Part shown: piece by piece, positions 8,168 through 16,029 of the stretch
Numbering within the stretch: position 1 is the stretch's first letter
Layout of the letters: each line of letters begins with the position of its first letter
Source: Microcaldota archaeon
Lineage (GTDB): Archaea; Micrarchaeota; Micrarchaeia; Anstonellales; J096
Assembly (NCBI GenBank): GCA_015522475.1
Contig: WAMF01000013.1
Location: 1-33,022 of the forward strand
Direction: 5' to 3'
Length of the DNA stretch: 33,022 nt
Translations under genes and position numbers: made by a program
The notes under the pieces: model-generated
Told to the model about the DNA's origin: nothing
What the model saw: only the letters and a program-made list of their open reading frames with translations
Database searches by the model: none

Positions 8168-8332
8168 ATGGCACTTATAAAAAAAGGCAGTACAGTTCTC
8201 ATAGTGAAAGGAGCTGACGCAGGCAAGAAAGCAGAAGTTCTCAACATAGAGGGCACGATGCTTAAAATAAAGGTCGAAAATGGCAAAGAGAGGAAGATCT
8301 CCTTCAGGCACGTCGAGCCTCTCAAACCCTGA
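8168..8332 (+). CDS. rpl14e: Short KOW-domain protein, probable ribosomal protein L14e
   Basis: This 54-residue gene is easy to miss. The sequence begins MALIKKGSTVLIVKG and continues DAGKKAEVLNI, a KOW motif, ending SFRHVEPLKP. Archaeal L14e reads similarly (GRVCVK-like opening, AGKK, and a terminal HLEP) and sits directly before cbf5 in many archaea, as here (9-nt gap). Together these point to L14e, a large-subunit protein. It is shorter than usual (roughly 75-95 residues), so only the SH3-like KOW core remains. GGGTGA lies 5 nt before the ATG. A stand-alone KOW protein of another family is the alternative. Confidence 0.7.
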   Translation: MALIKKGSTVLIVKGADAGKKAEVLNIEGTMLKIKVENGKERKISFRHVEPLKP

Positions 8333-8341
8333 TTTTTTATT

Positions 8342-9331
8342 ATGGTCCACAAAAACAGAAAGGGGCAAGAGCCAGTCGAAAGCACTAGAGATGGAAAGGA
8401 AAAGGCAAAGCTCTTGCCACCCATCGACGAGTTCGTAGATAACCACTTTCTCGTTATAGACAAGCCACCAGGCATAATAAGCCACGAAGTTTCATCCTTC
8501 TTTGCTAAGCTGTTCGGCGTAAAAGCAGGTCATACAGGAACGCTTGACCCAGATGTCAGCGGCGTGCTTATAGTGGGCTTAGGTAAGGCTGTAAAGCTCC
8601 AGCAATACATAATGGAGCAAGGAAAAACATACGTCGGTATTGTCAAATTTCCCGAGGAGAAAAGTAAAGAAGAAGTTCTGTCCATATTTAAGTCGCTCAC
8701 AGGTGTCATAGAGCAAGTCCCCCCAAAGGAAAGTGCCGTCGTCAGAAGGAAACGCAAAAGACATGTCTACAGCTTGGATTTATTAGAGTTGAAAGGGCAG
8801 AGAGCACTCTTCAAAACGCACGTCGAGAGGGGCACATACATCCGCGTTCTGTGCGAGCAGATGGGCGGCTACATGGAAGACCTACGCCGAATAGAAACAG
8901 CTGGCATACACGAAAGTAAGGCTGTAATTATGCAACGCGTTCTAGACGCCTATGTGAGCTACAAATGTGGAAATGAAAAGCCTTTGCAAAGCTTGCTGTG
9001 GACACCAGAAAAGTTATTCCTCGAATCGCGCATACCAAAGGTGTTTGTTGATGAAAAGGCTGCTAAAGCTATTGCAAGTGGAGCTCCTTTGTATGCTCCG
9101 GGTGTTGAGCGCGTAGAAGGCGACGTGAAGAAAGGCAAGTGGATAGCTATATCTTATGAAGGTGAAGAAAGGAAACAGGAAAAAGGACAGCAAAGACCTA
9201 AAGAAATGACCAGAAGAAAGTCAATAGAATTAATAGCGGTCCTAAAGGCTGTGACAGACTACGAGGGGCAGAAGAGAGGCATAATTGCAAAAAAGGGCAG
9301 AGTACACGGACACGTGCACAAACATATTTAA
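8342..9331 (+). CDS. cbf5: tRNA/rRNA pseudouridine synthase Cbf5 (H/ACA sRNP)
   Basis: This is the catalytic subunit of archaeal H/ACA ribonucleoproteins, which turns uridine into pseudouridine in rRNA. With partners it can also act on tRNA U55. The TruB-type core has HTGTLDPDVSG at 64-74 with catalytic D69. RGTYIRVLCEQMG (163-175) is the conserved core strand, and a PUA domain (about 231-305) binds the RNA 3' end. The PUA domain carries an extra charged stretch at about 272-293 that I do not expect in this family. The N-terminal 25 residues are also charged and poorly conserved. It is the second gene of a L14e-cbf5 pair. Confidence 0.95.
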   Translation: MVHKNRKGQEPVESTRDGKEKAKLLPPIDEFVDNHFLVIDKPPGIISHEVSSFFAKLFGVKAGHTGTLDPDVSGVLIVGLGKAVKLQQYIMEQGKTYVGIVKFPEEKSKEEVLSIFKSLTGVIEQVPPKESAVVRRKRKRHVYSLDLLELKGQRALFKTHVERGTYIRVLCEQMGGYMEDLRRIETAGIHESKAVIMQRVLDAYVSYKCGNEKPLQSLLWTPEKLFLESRIPKVFVDEKAAKAIASGAPLYAPGVERVEGDVKKGKWIAISYEGEERKQEKGQQRPKEMTRRKSIELIAVLKAVTDYEGQKRGIIAKKGRVHGHVHKHI

Positions 9332-9333
9332 AG
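9326..9333 (+). promoter_or_regulatory. TATA box within the cbf5 3' end
   Basis: ATTTAAAG overlaps the cbf5 stop codon and is centred about 24.5 nt before the ATG at 9354. The next gene can therefore be transcribed separately as a leaderless message. Confidence 0.5.
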
Positions 9334-9353
9334 CTCACTGTCGATAGTTTTTC

Positions 9354-9893
9354 ATGGCAATGGATAAGCGCGTTGTTGAGCGCCTCTATAAGGCGTTCTC
9401 TACGAAGAAGTACCGGGTATTAAGGAAGCTTTACTCGGACCTGGTTAACCAATTAGTTACGGATTTTTCCGACGAGACTCTTGAGTTCGCCATATTGGCG
9501 TATGCATTGGGCAAAATCCTTCTTAAGCAGCACTATGTACACGACGAATACGAAAAGTACAGAGAGGATATTGTAAACACACTCAAAGGCCTAGCAGAGG
9601 GGACATTCACATTCAAAGAATCTATAGCTGCATTGAGGCAAATCCTCAAAGGCATAGAAAGTTTAGATCCAAGATATGTATTCGACGTTGTAACAAAAGC
9701 TAAGATAAAAATTGCCGCTACACTCTATGCAAAAGGCATCTCTTTAGGCAGGGTTGCTGAAATGACTGGCATACCTAAAGCAGAGATTTTGTCCTATGCT
9801 GGTAAGACAATGATGTTTGACAGAGTAAAGGAAGAGATGCCCGTAAAAAAGCGCTTTAAATATGCTGAGGAGGTCTTTGGCCTCGAACACTGA
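9354..9893 (+). CDS. Hypothetical protein with C-terminal helix-turn-helix-like segment
   Basis: I do not recognise this 179-residue protein with certainty. It is predicted almost wholly alpha-helical. The stretch KIAATLYAKGISLGRVAEM, continuing into GIPKAEILSYAG (about 119-150), looks like a helix-turn-helix, and the N-terminal two thirds is a helical bundle with a basic first 25 residues. A TATA box 24.5 nt before the ATG supports this start. The next gene, 77 nt downstream on the same strand, encodes a PIN-domain nuclease, so the two may form a unit. It is soluble, with no signal or membrane segment. DNA or RNA binding is only an inference from the HTH-like pattern. Confidence 0.7.
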   Translation: MAMDKRVVERLYKAFSTKKYRVLRKLYSDLVNQLVTDFSDETLEFAILAYALGKILLKQHYVHDEYEKYREDIVNTLKGLAEGTFTFKESIAALRQILKGIESLDPRYVFDVVTKAKIKIAATLYAKGISLGRVAEMTGIPKAEILSYAGKTMMFDRVKEEMPVKKRFKYAEEVFGLEH

Positions 9894-9970
9894 AGAAGGT
9901 TGAACAGAAGATAGAAAAGATATAGGAGGAAGGAACCACGATTAGAAAAAAGAAAGGAGAAGGTGAGAGA

Positions 9971-10663
9971 ATGGTAAAGGAAAAAGCTGTTTTGTGTGAC
10001 TCGTCTGTTCTTATAAGTTTGATGGATAGTTGCTTCGGAGACATGTTCAGTCTCATCGAGAAAAAGACAGGAGTTTATTTTTATATAACGCCCGGAGTGA
10101 AGCTGGAGATTGTCTCGCATCCCTTAAGCATTCAGATGAAAGCATATGAGCTCTCGGCTCTCCGCATGAAGGCGCTCATAGACAAGAACGTGCTAGAGGA
10201 GATAAATGCCGATACAGAGGAGTTAACAAAGAAACTTATGCAAATAGGTAACAACATCTTTTATGCGAGGGGAAAGCCCATTCACCTCATAGACTTAGGC
10301 GAGACAGATATCATAGCCACAGCCAGCCTACTCAATATAAAAACACTCCTCATAGACGAGCGCACGACGCGCATGCTCATAGAAGCGCCCTTCCAGCTCA
10401 AAGCACACCTCGAGGACGAACTTAGAACATCTGTATATGTGAACCAAGAAAACTTCCGTGAATTCCAGAAATTTGTTGAAGACATGCATGTCATCAGAAG
10501 CGTTGAGCTCTTGGGCATTGCCTACAAACTAGGCTACTTTGAATCATTCGGCAAAGACAAGAAGAAAGCCATAGAAGCAGCCCTTTACAAAGCCAAATAC
10601 TCGGGAAGTGCCGTTCGCTTCGACGAAATAGAGGCATACGTGAAACTGCTCACAAAGGCATAA
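9971..10663 (+). CDS. PIN-domain protein (probable ribonuclease)
   Basis: The first about 140 residues form a PIN fold. The strand VLCDSSVLI carries D10, and later acidic residues are E46, E111 with D113 (LGETDIIA) and D129 (LLIDERTTR), the spacing expected for a metal-dependent nuclease site. A helical C-terminal part of about 90 residues follows, so at 230 residues it is much larger than VapC toxins (about 130). That argues for an RNA-processing or regulatory enzyme rather than a classical toxin. AGGTGAG lies just before the ATG, so it is translated from a leader or together with the preceding HTH-like gene. The target RNA is unknown. Confidence 0.8.
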   Translation: MVKEKAVLCDSSVLISLMDSCFGDMFSLIEKKTGVYFYITPGVKLEIVSHPLSIQMKAYELSALRMKALIDKNVLEEINADTEELTKKLMQIGNNIFYARGKPIHLIDLGETDIIATASLLNIKTLLIDERTTRMLIEAPFQLKAHLEDELRTSVYVNQENFREFQKFVEDMHVIRSVELLGIAYKLGYFESFGKDKKKAIEAALYKAKYSGSAVRFDEIEAYVKLLTKA

Positions 10664-10718
10664 ACCCATATAGGCCCTATTTAGTACGAAGGCAAAGGAG
10701 CGATAGAGGGATAAATGC

Positions 10719-11399
10719 GTGGTAGCAAAGCAGCATCTCCTAATAAATGGAAAGCCTACTGTTGTGGCAGATATGCGCGAGCCCGTCGAGATAACGCTTG
10801 AAATAGAGCAGCAGGGTGTAGAGGTCAACAGACAGGTAATAGACACCGCTGATTATGTGCTATCTGAAGAGCTTGCTGTAGAAAGAAAGAGCTGGCGAGA
10901 CTTTCACAACTCCATAAAGGATGGACGTGTATTCAGACAGATAAAAGAATTGAAAGAGCATTACAAAGAGCCCATACTTATTCTCGAGGGTGCACCGAGA
11001 GGCACGTTTGTATTCGGTGAAGAAGTAAAGTACGACGACGGATTGGCTCCAAACGCCATAAGAGGAGCCTACCTAAGGATTGCCATAGAAAGCGTGCCCA
11101 TTATACAAACGAAAGATTATAAAGCAACGGCTGACGTAATAGGAAGATTGGCGTTGAAGTTGTATGAAGAGGAAAAAAGCCTGGCAGTTGTTAAAGGCAA
11201 GAAGCCCAAGACATTGGAAGAGCAAAAGCTTTTTGTTGTGAGCTCTCTGCCCAACATAAGCGAGAAAAAAGCCAAAACGTTGTTGGAGCAATTTGGCACA
11301 CTTAGAGGCCTATTTAGCGCAAGTAAGGAGGATATAGCAAAACTCAAGGGGTTTGGCAAAGTATCTGCCGAAAAGCTGTGGGAGCTGTTTAACAAATAG
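10719..11399 (+). CDS. XPF/ERCC4-family structure-specific endonuclease (stand-alone)
   Basis: This 226-residue protein joins an ERCC4 nuclease domain (about 12-150) to tandem helix-hairpin-helix motifs (about 175-226). The catalytic signature is present: DMRE at 18-21 and VERKSWRDF at 54-62, the family ERKxxxD. Such enzymes cut 3' flaps and branched DNA as dimers in repair and fork processing. There is no helicase domain, unlike euryarchaeal Hef; the layout resembles the short XPF of Crenarchaeota and some DPANN. The GTG is chosen because GAGGG lies about 8 nt upstream. A nearby ATG at 10715 is out of frame. It lies between the PIN and flippase genes, each with its own ribosome binding site. 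Confidence 0.9.
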   Translation: MVAKQHLLINGKPTVVADMREPVEITLEIEQQGVEVNRQVIDTADYVLSEELAVERKSWRDFHNSIKDGRVFRQIKELKEHYKEPILILEGAPRGTFVFGEEVKYDDGLAPNAIRGAYLRIAIESVPIIQTKDYKATADVIGRLALKLYEEEKSLAVVKGKKPKTLEEQKLFVVSSLPNISEKKAKTLLEQFGTLRGLFSASKEDIAKLKGFGKVSAEKLWELFNK

Positions 11400-11465
11400 A
11401 CAATGAAAAGCAAGCAAGGGATTAAATAAAAATGGAAGGAGTAAAACAAAGGAGGGAGTAGAATT

Positions 11466-12914
11466 ATGAAAGCGGCTAAAATGGCAAGTGCCAACATTAT
11501 TGCGACGCTGAGCAATATGGCTCTCTCGCTGATTTTTGCCCTTCTTATATTTCGATGGGCGCCGACAGCAGACATAGGCACATATTACTTTTGGCTCTCC
11601 CTCATGGTGTTTGCCAACTTCATAGTCGCTGCTCCGCTCAATGGCCTTATATACATACTGCCGAAAAAAAAGCTCAAAGATGCGAAAGCCTATATGCTGC
11701 TCACAGACTTCCTTGTGGGTATTATTGCCCTTATCATCTATGTGCCACTGTTTGCATGGATGCACCTTCCCATGCCTTACCTATTGGCCTTCATGGCCTC
11801 TATAGTAGTAGTTGGCAACGCATCCACACCTCAATTCCTCAATACATTTAGAGAAAAGCTCTTCCTATTCAACGTGTTGGGTGGCCCCATTGCTAAAATC
11901 TCCTACATCATCGGCGCTTATTGGCTAAAAGGCACGTTGACATTCACTGACTTAGCCACGGGTTTATTTTTAGGAACGTTGCTTAAAGCGCTCGTCCTTT
12001 TGTTGGCTAACTTGGAAGGTTTAAGGGTTTTCACGTCGTTGAAGAAGGCTATAGCTGTGCTAAAAGACGTGGGCATAAATCTAAAGGCGGGCATTATGTA
12101 TTATATGACAACTGTGTTGATGGGTTTCCTCTCATGGACAGACATTGCATTTATAGGCCTATTTATGGGCGTTCAAGCCGTCGGCGTATACAATGCCATA
12201 GGCAACATGATGAAGTATATAATGGGTAGCATCCCAGGGGGGCTTACTGCATTCATATTTCCCTTTATAGTCAAGGGCCGAAAGGATGAGAAGGCCTTTC
12301 TTAAGAAGGCGACGATTCTCACTGCTTTGTTTATATTGCCCTTTGCTATCGTCGGTGTCATGCCAGAACCATTTGTGCGTGTTCTAACGGGAAGTAGGTA
12401 TGTAGAGTACGCACATCTGGCAGAGTGGTTTTTACCGGCGATACTTCTCGTGCCTTTCCAAGCCGTACTCATGAATTATTTCTTAGCCAAAAAGAAGGCC
12501 ATAGCCGTGATTTACCTCGTGGCAAGCATAGTTATAAATGTGCTCGTTAACTATGTTTTTGGCGTAGTTTTAGGATGGGGCTTGACAGGCGTTATCTTGG
12601 CTACGTCCGCTTCTGCCGTATTGCTTGTTAGCCTATTGGCATACAAAGCCTGGCAAGAAGATAAGCTCTCTATGAAGCACTTCTTTAGATATCTGCTGGC
12701 TGCTGTTATTGTATCTGCTATTTTATTCGCCGCAAAGCCTTACTTAAAGTTCAGCTATCCCACATCACTCTCAGCCCTCATAATAAGCATTGTGTTGGGC
12801 GGAATTGCATTCGTAATAAGCAGCCTCATTCTAGGCATTGTGTATAGAGAGGAGATACCTGCTTTTATAAACATTGCAAAGAGCCTTATGCCTGCGCAGA
12901 TTGGAGGTAAGTAA
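11466..12914 (+). CDS. Polysaccharide/lipid-linked oligosaccharide flippase (Wzx/RfbX type)
   Basis: This 482-residue membrane protein has about 12-14 hydrophobic helices and no large soluble domain. The opening KMASANIIATLSNMALSLI, the early GTYYFWLSLMVFANFIVAAP and the later long helices match oligosaccharide flippases of the MATE/MurJ/Wzx superfamily. Such proteins move lipid-linked sugars across the membrane for N-glycosylation or surface polysaccharide. No glycosyltransferases are adjacent, so the substrate is open; the Asn-rich surface lipoproteins in the window would be natural glycosylation clients. A GGAGGGAG site a few bases before the ATG fixes the start. A purine-rich stretch follows the stop. 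Confidence 0.88.
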   Translation: MKAAKMASANIIATLSNMALSLIFALLIFRWAPTADIGTYYFWLSLMVFANFIVAAPLNGLIYILPKKKLKDAKAYMLLTDFLVGIIALIIYVPLFAWMHLPMPYLLAFMASIVVVGNASTPQFLNTFREKLFLFNVLGGPIAKISYIIGAYWLKGTLTFTDLATGLFLGTLLKALVLLLANLEGLRVFTSLKKAIAVLKDVGINLKAGIMYYMTTVLMGFLSWTDIAFIGLFMGVQAVGVYNAIGNMMKYIMGSIPGGLTAFIFPFIVKGRKDEKAFLKKATILTALFILPFAIVGVMPEPFVRVLTGSRYVEYAHLAEWFLPAILLVPFQAVLMNYFLAKKKAIAVIYLVASIVINVLVNYVFGVVLGWGLTGVILATSASAVLLVSLLAYKAWQEDKLSMKHFFRYLLAAVIVSAILFAAKPYLKFSYPTSLSALIISIVLGGIAFVISSLILGIVYREEIPAFINIAKSLMPAQIGGK

Positions 12915-13000
12915 AGAGATAAAAGAGTAGGGTAAACGAATAGAAAGAAATGAGTAAGAAAAAAATAGAGCGTACTATATCCTGCTATATAAGTGTTATT

Positions 13001-13597
13001 CTATAAGACCAATCTTGCAATACAACCCCCTTTTCCTTCAGCACTGTTTCCACCGTTTCCAGTTTTTGTCGCCACCTTTGCTAAAGCATAGGGTATGCCT
13101 TTGTATGTAATAATGCAATAAAAGGAATGGCAACGCGGACAGTTAAAGGAGCCTTTCTTGAATGCATCTTCGAGAGCATCCCTATTAAGCTCAACTACAC
13201 CCACTGTCTGAAAGCCGTCTTTTTCTTTTTCCTCTTTGTTTTCTTCGCTTATCTTGTCTTTTGCGCGCTTCATGCGAGGCACAGGGGTAAATGCATAGAT
13301 AGAGGAAATATTGAAAAGGCCCAATGCTCTAACTACGGGTAAAAATGCGGCTGTAGGGCCAAATTCGTCGTAGTAAGCAGCATTCTTAGGGGTTGCAGAA
13401 CGCTTAAAGCTCCTGAATATGCATAAGCCGGGAATTGCTTCTCCTTTTAAAAAAGAGCTGTGCTGCATCATTTCCTTTGATATGGCTCGTATACAGGCTT
13501 TTTTAGTACGCGTCGGTATGCGCAGCGATTGCCCTTCTTTCAATAGAGCGGAAAACGCCTGCAGAAATTCGCTATAAGCTTGAGAAGGATCCTTCAT
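13001..13597 (-). CDS. Hypothetical protein with CxxC motif
   Basis: I do not recognise this 198-residue protein. It appears soluble, with an Ala-rich first part, a highly charged middle (about 113-128, Lys/Glu-rich) that looks like a linker, and a C-terminal part with NCPRCHSFYC (C153, C156, C161) that could hold zinc. The last about 20 residues are Gly-rich. GGACGTGA about 7 nt upstream gives weak ribosome-binding support for the ATG. It stands alone, convergent with the flippase gene, with tRNA-Gly upstream on the same strand. The function is unknown. Confidence 0.65.
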   Translation of the reverse strand: MKDPSQAYSEFLQAFSALLKEGQSLRIPTRTKKACIRAISKEMMQHSSFLKGEAIPGLCIFRSFKRSATPKNAAYYDEFGPTAAFLPVVRALGLFNISSIYAFTPVPRMKRAKDKISEENKEEKEKDGFQTVGVVELNRDALEDAFKKGSFNCPRCHSFYCIITYKGIPYALAKVATKTGNGGNSAEGKGGCIARLVL

Positions 13598-13704
13598 GGT
13601 TTCACGTCCTCAATACCCCATCACCAACAGCACAGACATCCATAGCATCGGCAGATCCACGCAGCGTGTAACAAATGTAAACAAACACAAGTAAGTGTAA
13701 TGAA

Positions 13705-13775
13705 TGCGGCAGCCGGGATTCGAACCCGGGTTTTAGGCTTGGAAGGCCCACGTCCTACCGCTAGACTACTGCCGC
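13705..13775 (-). tRNA. tRNA-Gly (anticodon TCC)
   Basis: On the minus strand the acceptor GCGGCAG pairs with CTGCCGC, followed by discriminator A. The anticodon arm TGGGC-CTTCCAA-GCCTA gives anticodon TCC and contains one G-T pair. The T arm is CCGGG-TTCGAAT-CCCGG. It is 71 nt long, with no intron and no encoded CCA. A TATA-like element read as CTTTTTAAGG on the minus strand (about 13832-13842) lies about 60 nt upstream, which implies a 5' leader removed by RNase P. Confidence 0.97.
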
Positions 13776-13936
13776 GCCTCTTCAACAGAGCTCGCGCCCT
13801 CAGTGCGCTAGCCTTCCTCTATGTAGAGAAACCTTAAAAAGGCTTTCTGGAAATGTCGCCGTCGTCACAGGCGCTGCTTAACCATATTAACCATACGACT
13901 TAATATGTTGATATGTGAAGCGTCTCCACTCACCCT

Positions 13937-14443
13937 CTATTCCCTCTTTAAGCCAATCCAACCTTCATGATGCGCGAAGTGCTGGGAGAACAGCTCCTTT
14001 AACTCAGGAGAGAGCTCTTCTTCTAAGCTCAACACTATGACAAGCTCAACAGCCGCAAAGCTCTTAAACGCATCTTCACTCTTGAGGCCCTCCTCTATTC
14101 TTTTTTCAACCTCTGCCGCTCCCTCAGGCATCTTCTCTCTTAGATAATCTATGAGCCCCATACTCTTTTCGCTTCTTAATTTTTCGTCCCACTTCATAAG
14201 CACCTCTGCTGCCGATTCAATGAGCTCAAAAGCCAATTTCTTATCCTTCGTATAGATCTCATAAAGTTCTTCTCCTAAGGCTTTGTAGTCATTTTCAATC
14301 CCCTTCTCCTTTATCCTATTCAGCAGCTTAGAGACCTTTTCTTTTTGAAACCCTTCTTCAACCAAAGGTTCACCATCTACTCTCCGAATCGTTGACTCCT
14401 TCTTTTCTCTACTAGGTTTCAATAGTTGTTCTTCTGTAGCCAT
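13937..14443 (-). CDS. Hypothetical helical charged protein
   Basis: I do not recognise this 168-residue protein. It is rich in Glu and Lys, has no signal or membrane segment, and is predicted largely helical. The first about 30 residues are probably disordered. The rest, from KEKVSKLLNRIKEKGI to the His/Trp-containing end (FAHHEGWIGLKRE), could be a small helical domain. A TATA-like CATTTATAAAAC (minus strand, about 14471-14482) lies 33 nt before the ATG, which would leave a very short leader. No neighbour suggests a role. Confidence 0.65.
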   Translation of the reverse strand: MATEEQLLKPSREKKESTIRRVDGEPLVEEGFQKEKVSKLLNRIKEKGIENDYKALGEELYEIYTKDKKLAFELIESAAEVLMKWDEKLRSEKSMGLIDYLREKMPEGAAEVEKRIEEGLKSEDAFKSFAAVELVIVLSLEEELSPELKELFSQHFAHHEGWIGLKRE

Positions 14444-14616
14444 AATCCCACATATCTCTTGGAGTAAAAAGTTTTATAAATGTGGACTTTGGCTGCTTTC
14501 TGTTTAAGATCTTTATTTTTGCTTACTTTCTTCGCCGAGGCGTGAGGAGAAGTAAGGATGGGATAGGGTAATAAAAACTGCAAAAGAAATAAATGTGTGG
14601 TTCGAAGTGAGCTGCC

Positions 14617-15003
14617 CTACTGCACCTTCCTCAGCTCCTGCCCCTCTAACAGAAAAGCCTTCCCTTCTTCGAGAAGCGCCGCGTTTCTGTGGAACACGGC
14701 CAGCATATCCTTCAATAAAAGCTCCCTTGAAATCACGACCTTGAACTTACTGGAGAGCACGCGCCTCACGTTGGGGCCCATCTTACGGGCTACGAGCACA
14801 TCAACGTCGTTCAAAAGGGCTTTTATGTGCTCAAACTTCCGGAGGTCGCCGTGGAAGGCCTCTTCTGGCGTCTCGTTCTTCATGCGCTTAAGCAGCTCCA
14901 TACCTTCTGTCTTAAGGCTGTAAATGAGGAAGAAAGGCGCATCGCCAAAATGCCCTTCGAAGAGCTCTTGCCCTTTTTCATCGACGGCTATGGCAAGCCT
15001 CAT
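14617..15003 (-). CDS. NifX/NifB-like dinitrogenase iron-molybdenum cofactor family protein
   Basis: This 128-residue single-domain protein has the family opening MRLAIAVDEKG, then HFGDAPFFLIYSL (18-30), and the later DVDVLVARKMGPNVRRVL strand-loop that recalls the cofactor-binding loop. Family members bind or carry metal clusters. No nitrogenase genes are present, and stand-alone archaeal copies are of unknown function. A DUF134 regulator, often fused or adjacent to this family elsewhere, lies 2.3 kb away on the other strand. Upstream is a TATA-like element (15033-15042) immediately preceded by tandem 10-bp repeats, suggesting regulated transcription. Confidence 0.82.
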   Translation of the reverse strand: MRLAIAVDEKGQELFEGHFGDAPFFLIYSLKTEGMELLKRMKNETPEEAFHGDLRKFEHIKALLNDVDVLVARKMGPNVRRVLSSKFKVVISRELLLKDMLAVFHRNAALLEEGKAFLLEGQELRKVQ

Positions 15004-15198
15004 GCTTTCGCCCCATTAAATACCAAAACATGATAAAATAAGCTATTCCAAACTATTCCAAACTAGGCCGACCTAACTGATAAATTGGCCCTGCTGTCCG
15101 CTGACCTAAAATTGGCCCGCTCCAGATGACTGACATCCCATCCAATATTTGACTCGTTGATAAGTCCAACCAACTAGTTTTAGTTTAGCGCCTCATTT
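15004..15198 (-). promoter_or_regulatory. Upstream region of the NifX-like gene with tandem 10-bp repeats
   Basis: Reading away from the gene, a TATA-like stretch (GATAAAATAA on the plus strand, 15033-15042) is followed directly by CTATTCCAAA twice in tandem (15043-15062) plus a partial CTA. The 10-bp period is one helical turn and occupies the BRE/operator position. Further out, GACCTAA and AAATTGGCCC each occur twice (15070 and 103; 82-91 and 109-118 within the 15.0-15.1 kb block). A transcription-factor site is the simplest reading. Confidence 0.5.
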
Positions 15199-15438
15199 TT
15201 ACTTCTTCCCCTTCTCAAGCTGAGGAATGCCGACAATGAGTGGAATGCCGTTTCTAAAAAGTTTTCTCTTCTCAAGGTTGCTCCAGCAATCCTTGCATAT
15301 GTAGAGCTTGCCTATGTCTTTCCTCTTGACCTTCTTAACGCTCTTTATGCAGTGCTCGCATACAATCCTGCCGCAGTAGTTGCATACGGCGGCGTTCCAA
15401 GTTATGCGTGAGCATCTCTGACATTTTATGGCTGTCAT
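15199..15438 (-). CDS. Small zinc-finger protein with four CxxC pairs
   Basis: The 79-residue product has C6/C9, C19/C22, C27/C30 and C48/C51, enough to bind two zinc ions in a crossed or treble-clef arrangement. The remainder is Lys-rich (SVKKVKRKDIGK), which would suit nucleic acid or ribosome binding. Its start overlaps the cytidylate kinase stop as ATGA, with GGGGGA just upstream, so it is the last gene of the L34e-cmk operon. I do not know a named family. A translation- or RNA-related role is inferred only from the operon. Confidence 0.78.
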   Translation of the reverse strand: MTAIKCQRCSRITWNAAVCNYCGRIVCEHCIKSVKKVKRKDIGKLYICKDCWSNLEKRKLFRNGIPLIVGIPQLEKGKK

Positions 15439-16007
15439 GTCTCTCCCCCTTCAATAGAAGCTTTTTTAAATGAAATGCTTGCCTTTAGAGCACCTTCTAT
15501 GAGAGAGGTTTCCTCCTCTAAGGTGAGCTCCGCTGTATTGATAATAATGTCTGCAGTATTCCAAGGCTTGAATATGTCGATGCCATACACAGCTCTATAT
15601 CGTGCGGCATTCCTGTAATCTCTATCGAGGACATAGGCCTTAGCTCTCTCTTTGTTTATACCATCTCGCTCTATAATGCGAGCTACGCGCACGTCTATAG
15701 GGGCATGAAGAAAAACCTTTAGATCTACATCGTCGTTCACCCATATGGCTAACCAGCTAGAAACGATCACGTTGTCGTGAGTGGAGACAACTTTTTTTGT
15801 GTGGTCATCGAACGCCCTATCTATGGAAAAATCGCTTCTAGCTCTCTCTTCATATTCTTCCAACGTAAGGCCGAGCGCTTTAACAGTGTCCTTGAACGTC
15901 GGCGTGTAGAGAAAAAGCTCAGCTATCTCGCCCTTGAGCCGCTCATACAAGGCGCGGGCGAGGGCTGTCTTGCCCGAGCCCGCCAGCCCCGAAATGGCTA
16001 CCTTCAT
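15435..16007 (-). CDS. cmk: Cytidylate kinase (archaeal short type)
   Basis: This enzyme phosphorylates CMP/dCMP to the diphosphate using ATP. The P-loop GLAGSGKT is at 7-14. The central SIDRAFDDHTKKVVSTHDNVIVSSWLA region corresponds to the nucleotide-monophosphate side of archaeal Cmk. The lid region has RDGINKERAKAYVLDRDYRNAARY, with family Arg/Asp residues. The 190 residues are normal for the archaeal form. It follows L34e after 22 nt and overlaps the zinc-finger gene by 4 nt. The L34e-cmk order is a conserved archaeal arrangement. Confidence 0.92.
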   Translation of the reverse strand: MKVAISGLAGSGKTALARALYERLKGEIAELFLYTPTFKDTVKALGLTLEEYEERARSDFSIDRAFDDHTKKVVSTHDNVIVSSWLAIWVNDDVDLKVFLHAPIDVRVARIIERDGINKERAKAYVLDRDYRNAARYRAVYGIDIFKPWNTADIIINTAELTLEEETSLIEGALKASISFKKASIEGGET

Positions 16008-16029
16008 TAAACCACTTCAGACAGAGGCC

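Noticed and set aside
9971-10663. VapC toxin label for the PIN gene
   Set aside because: It is about 100 residues longer than VapC, and the upstream gene is much larger than a VapB antitoxin, so I kept the neutral PIN nuclease name.
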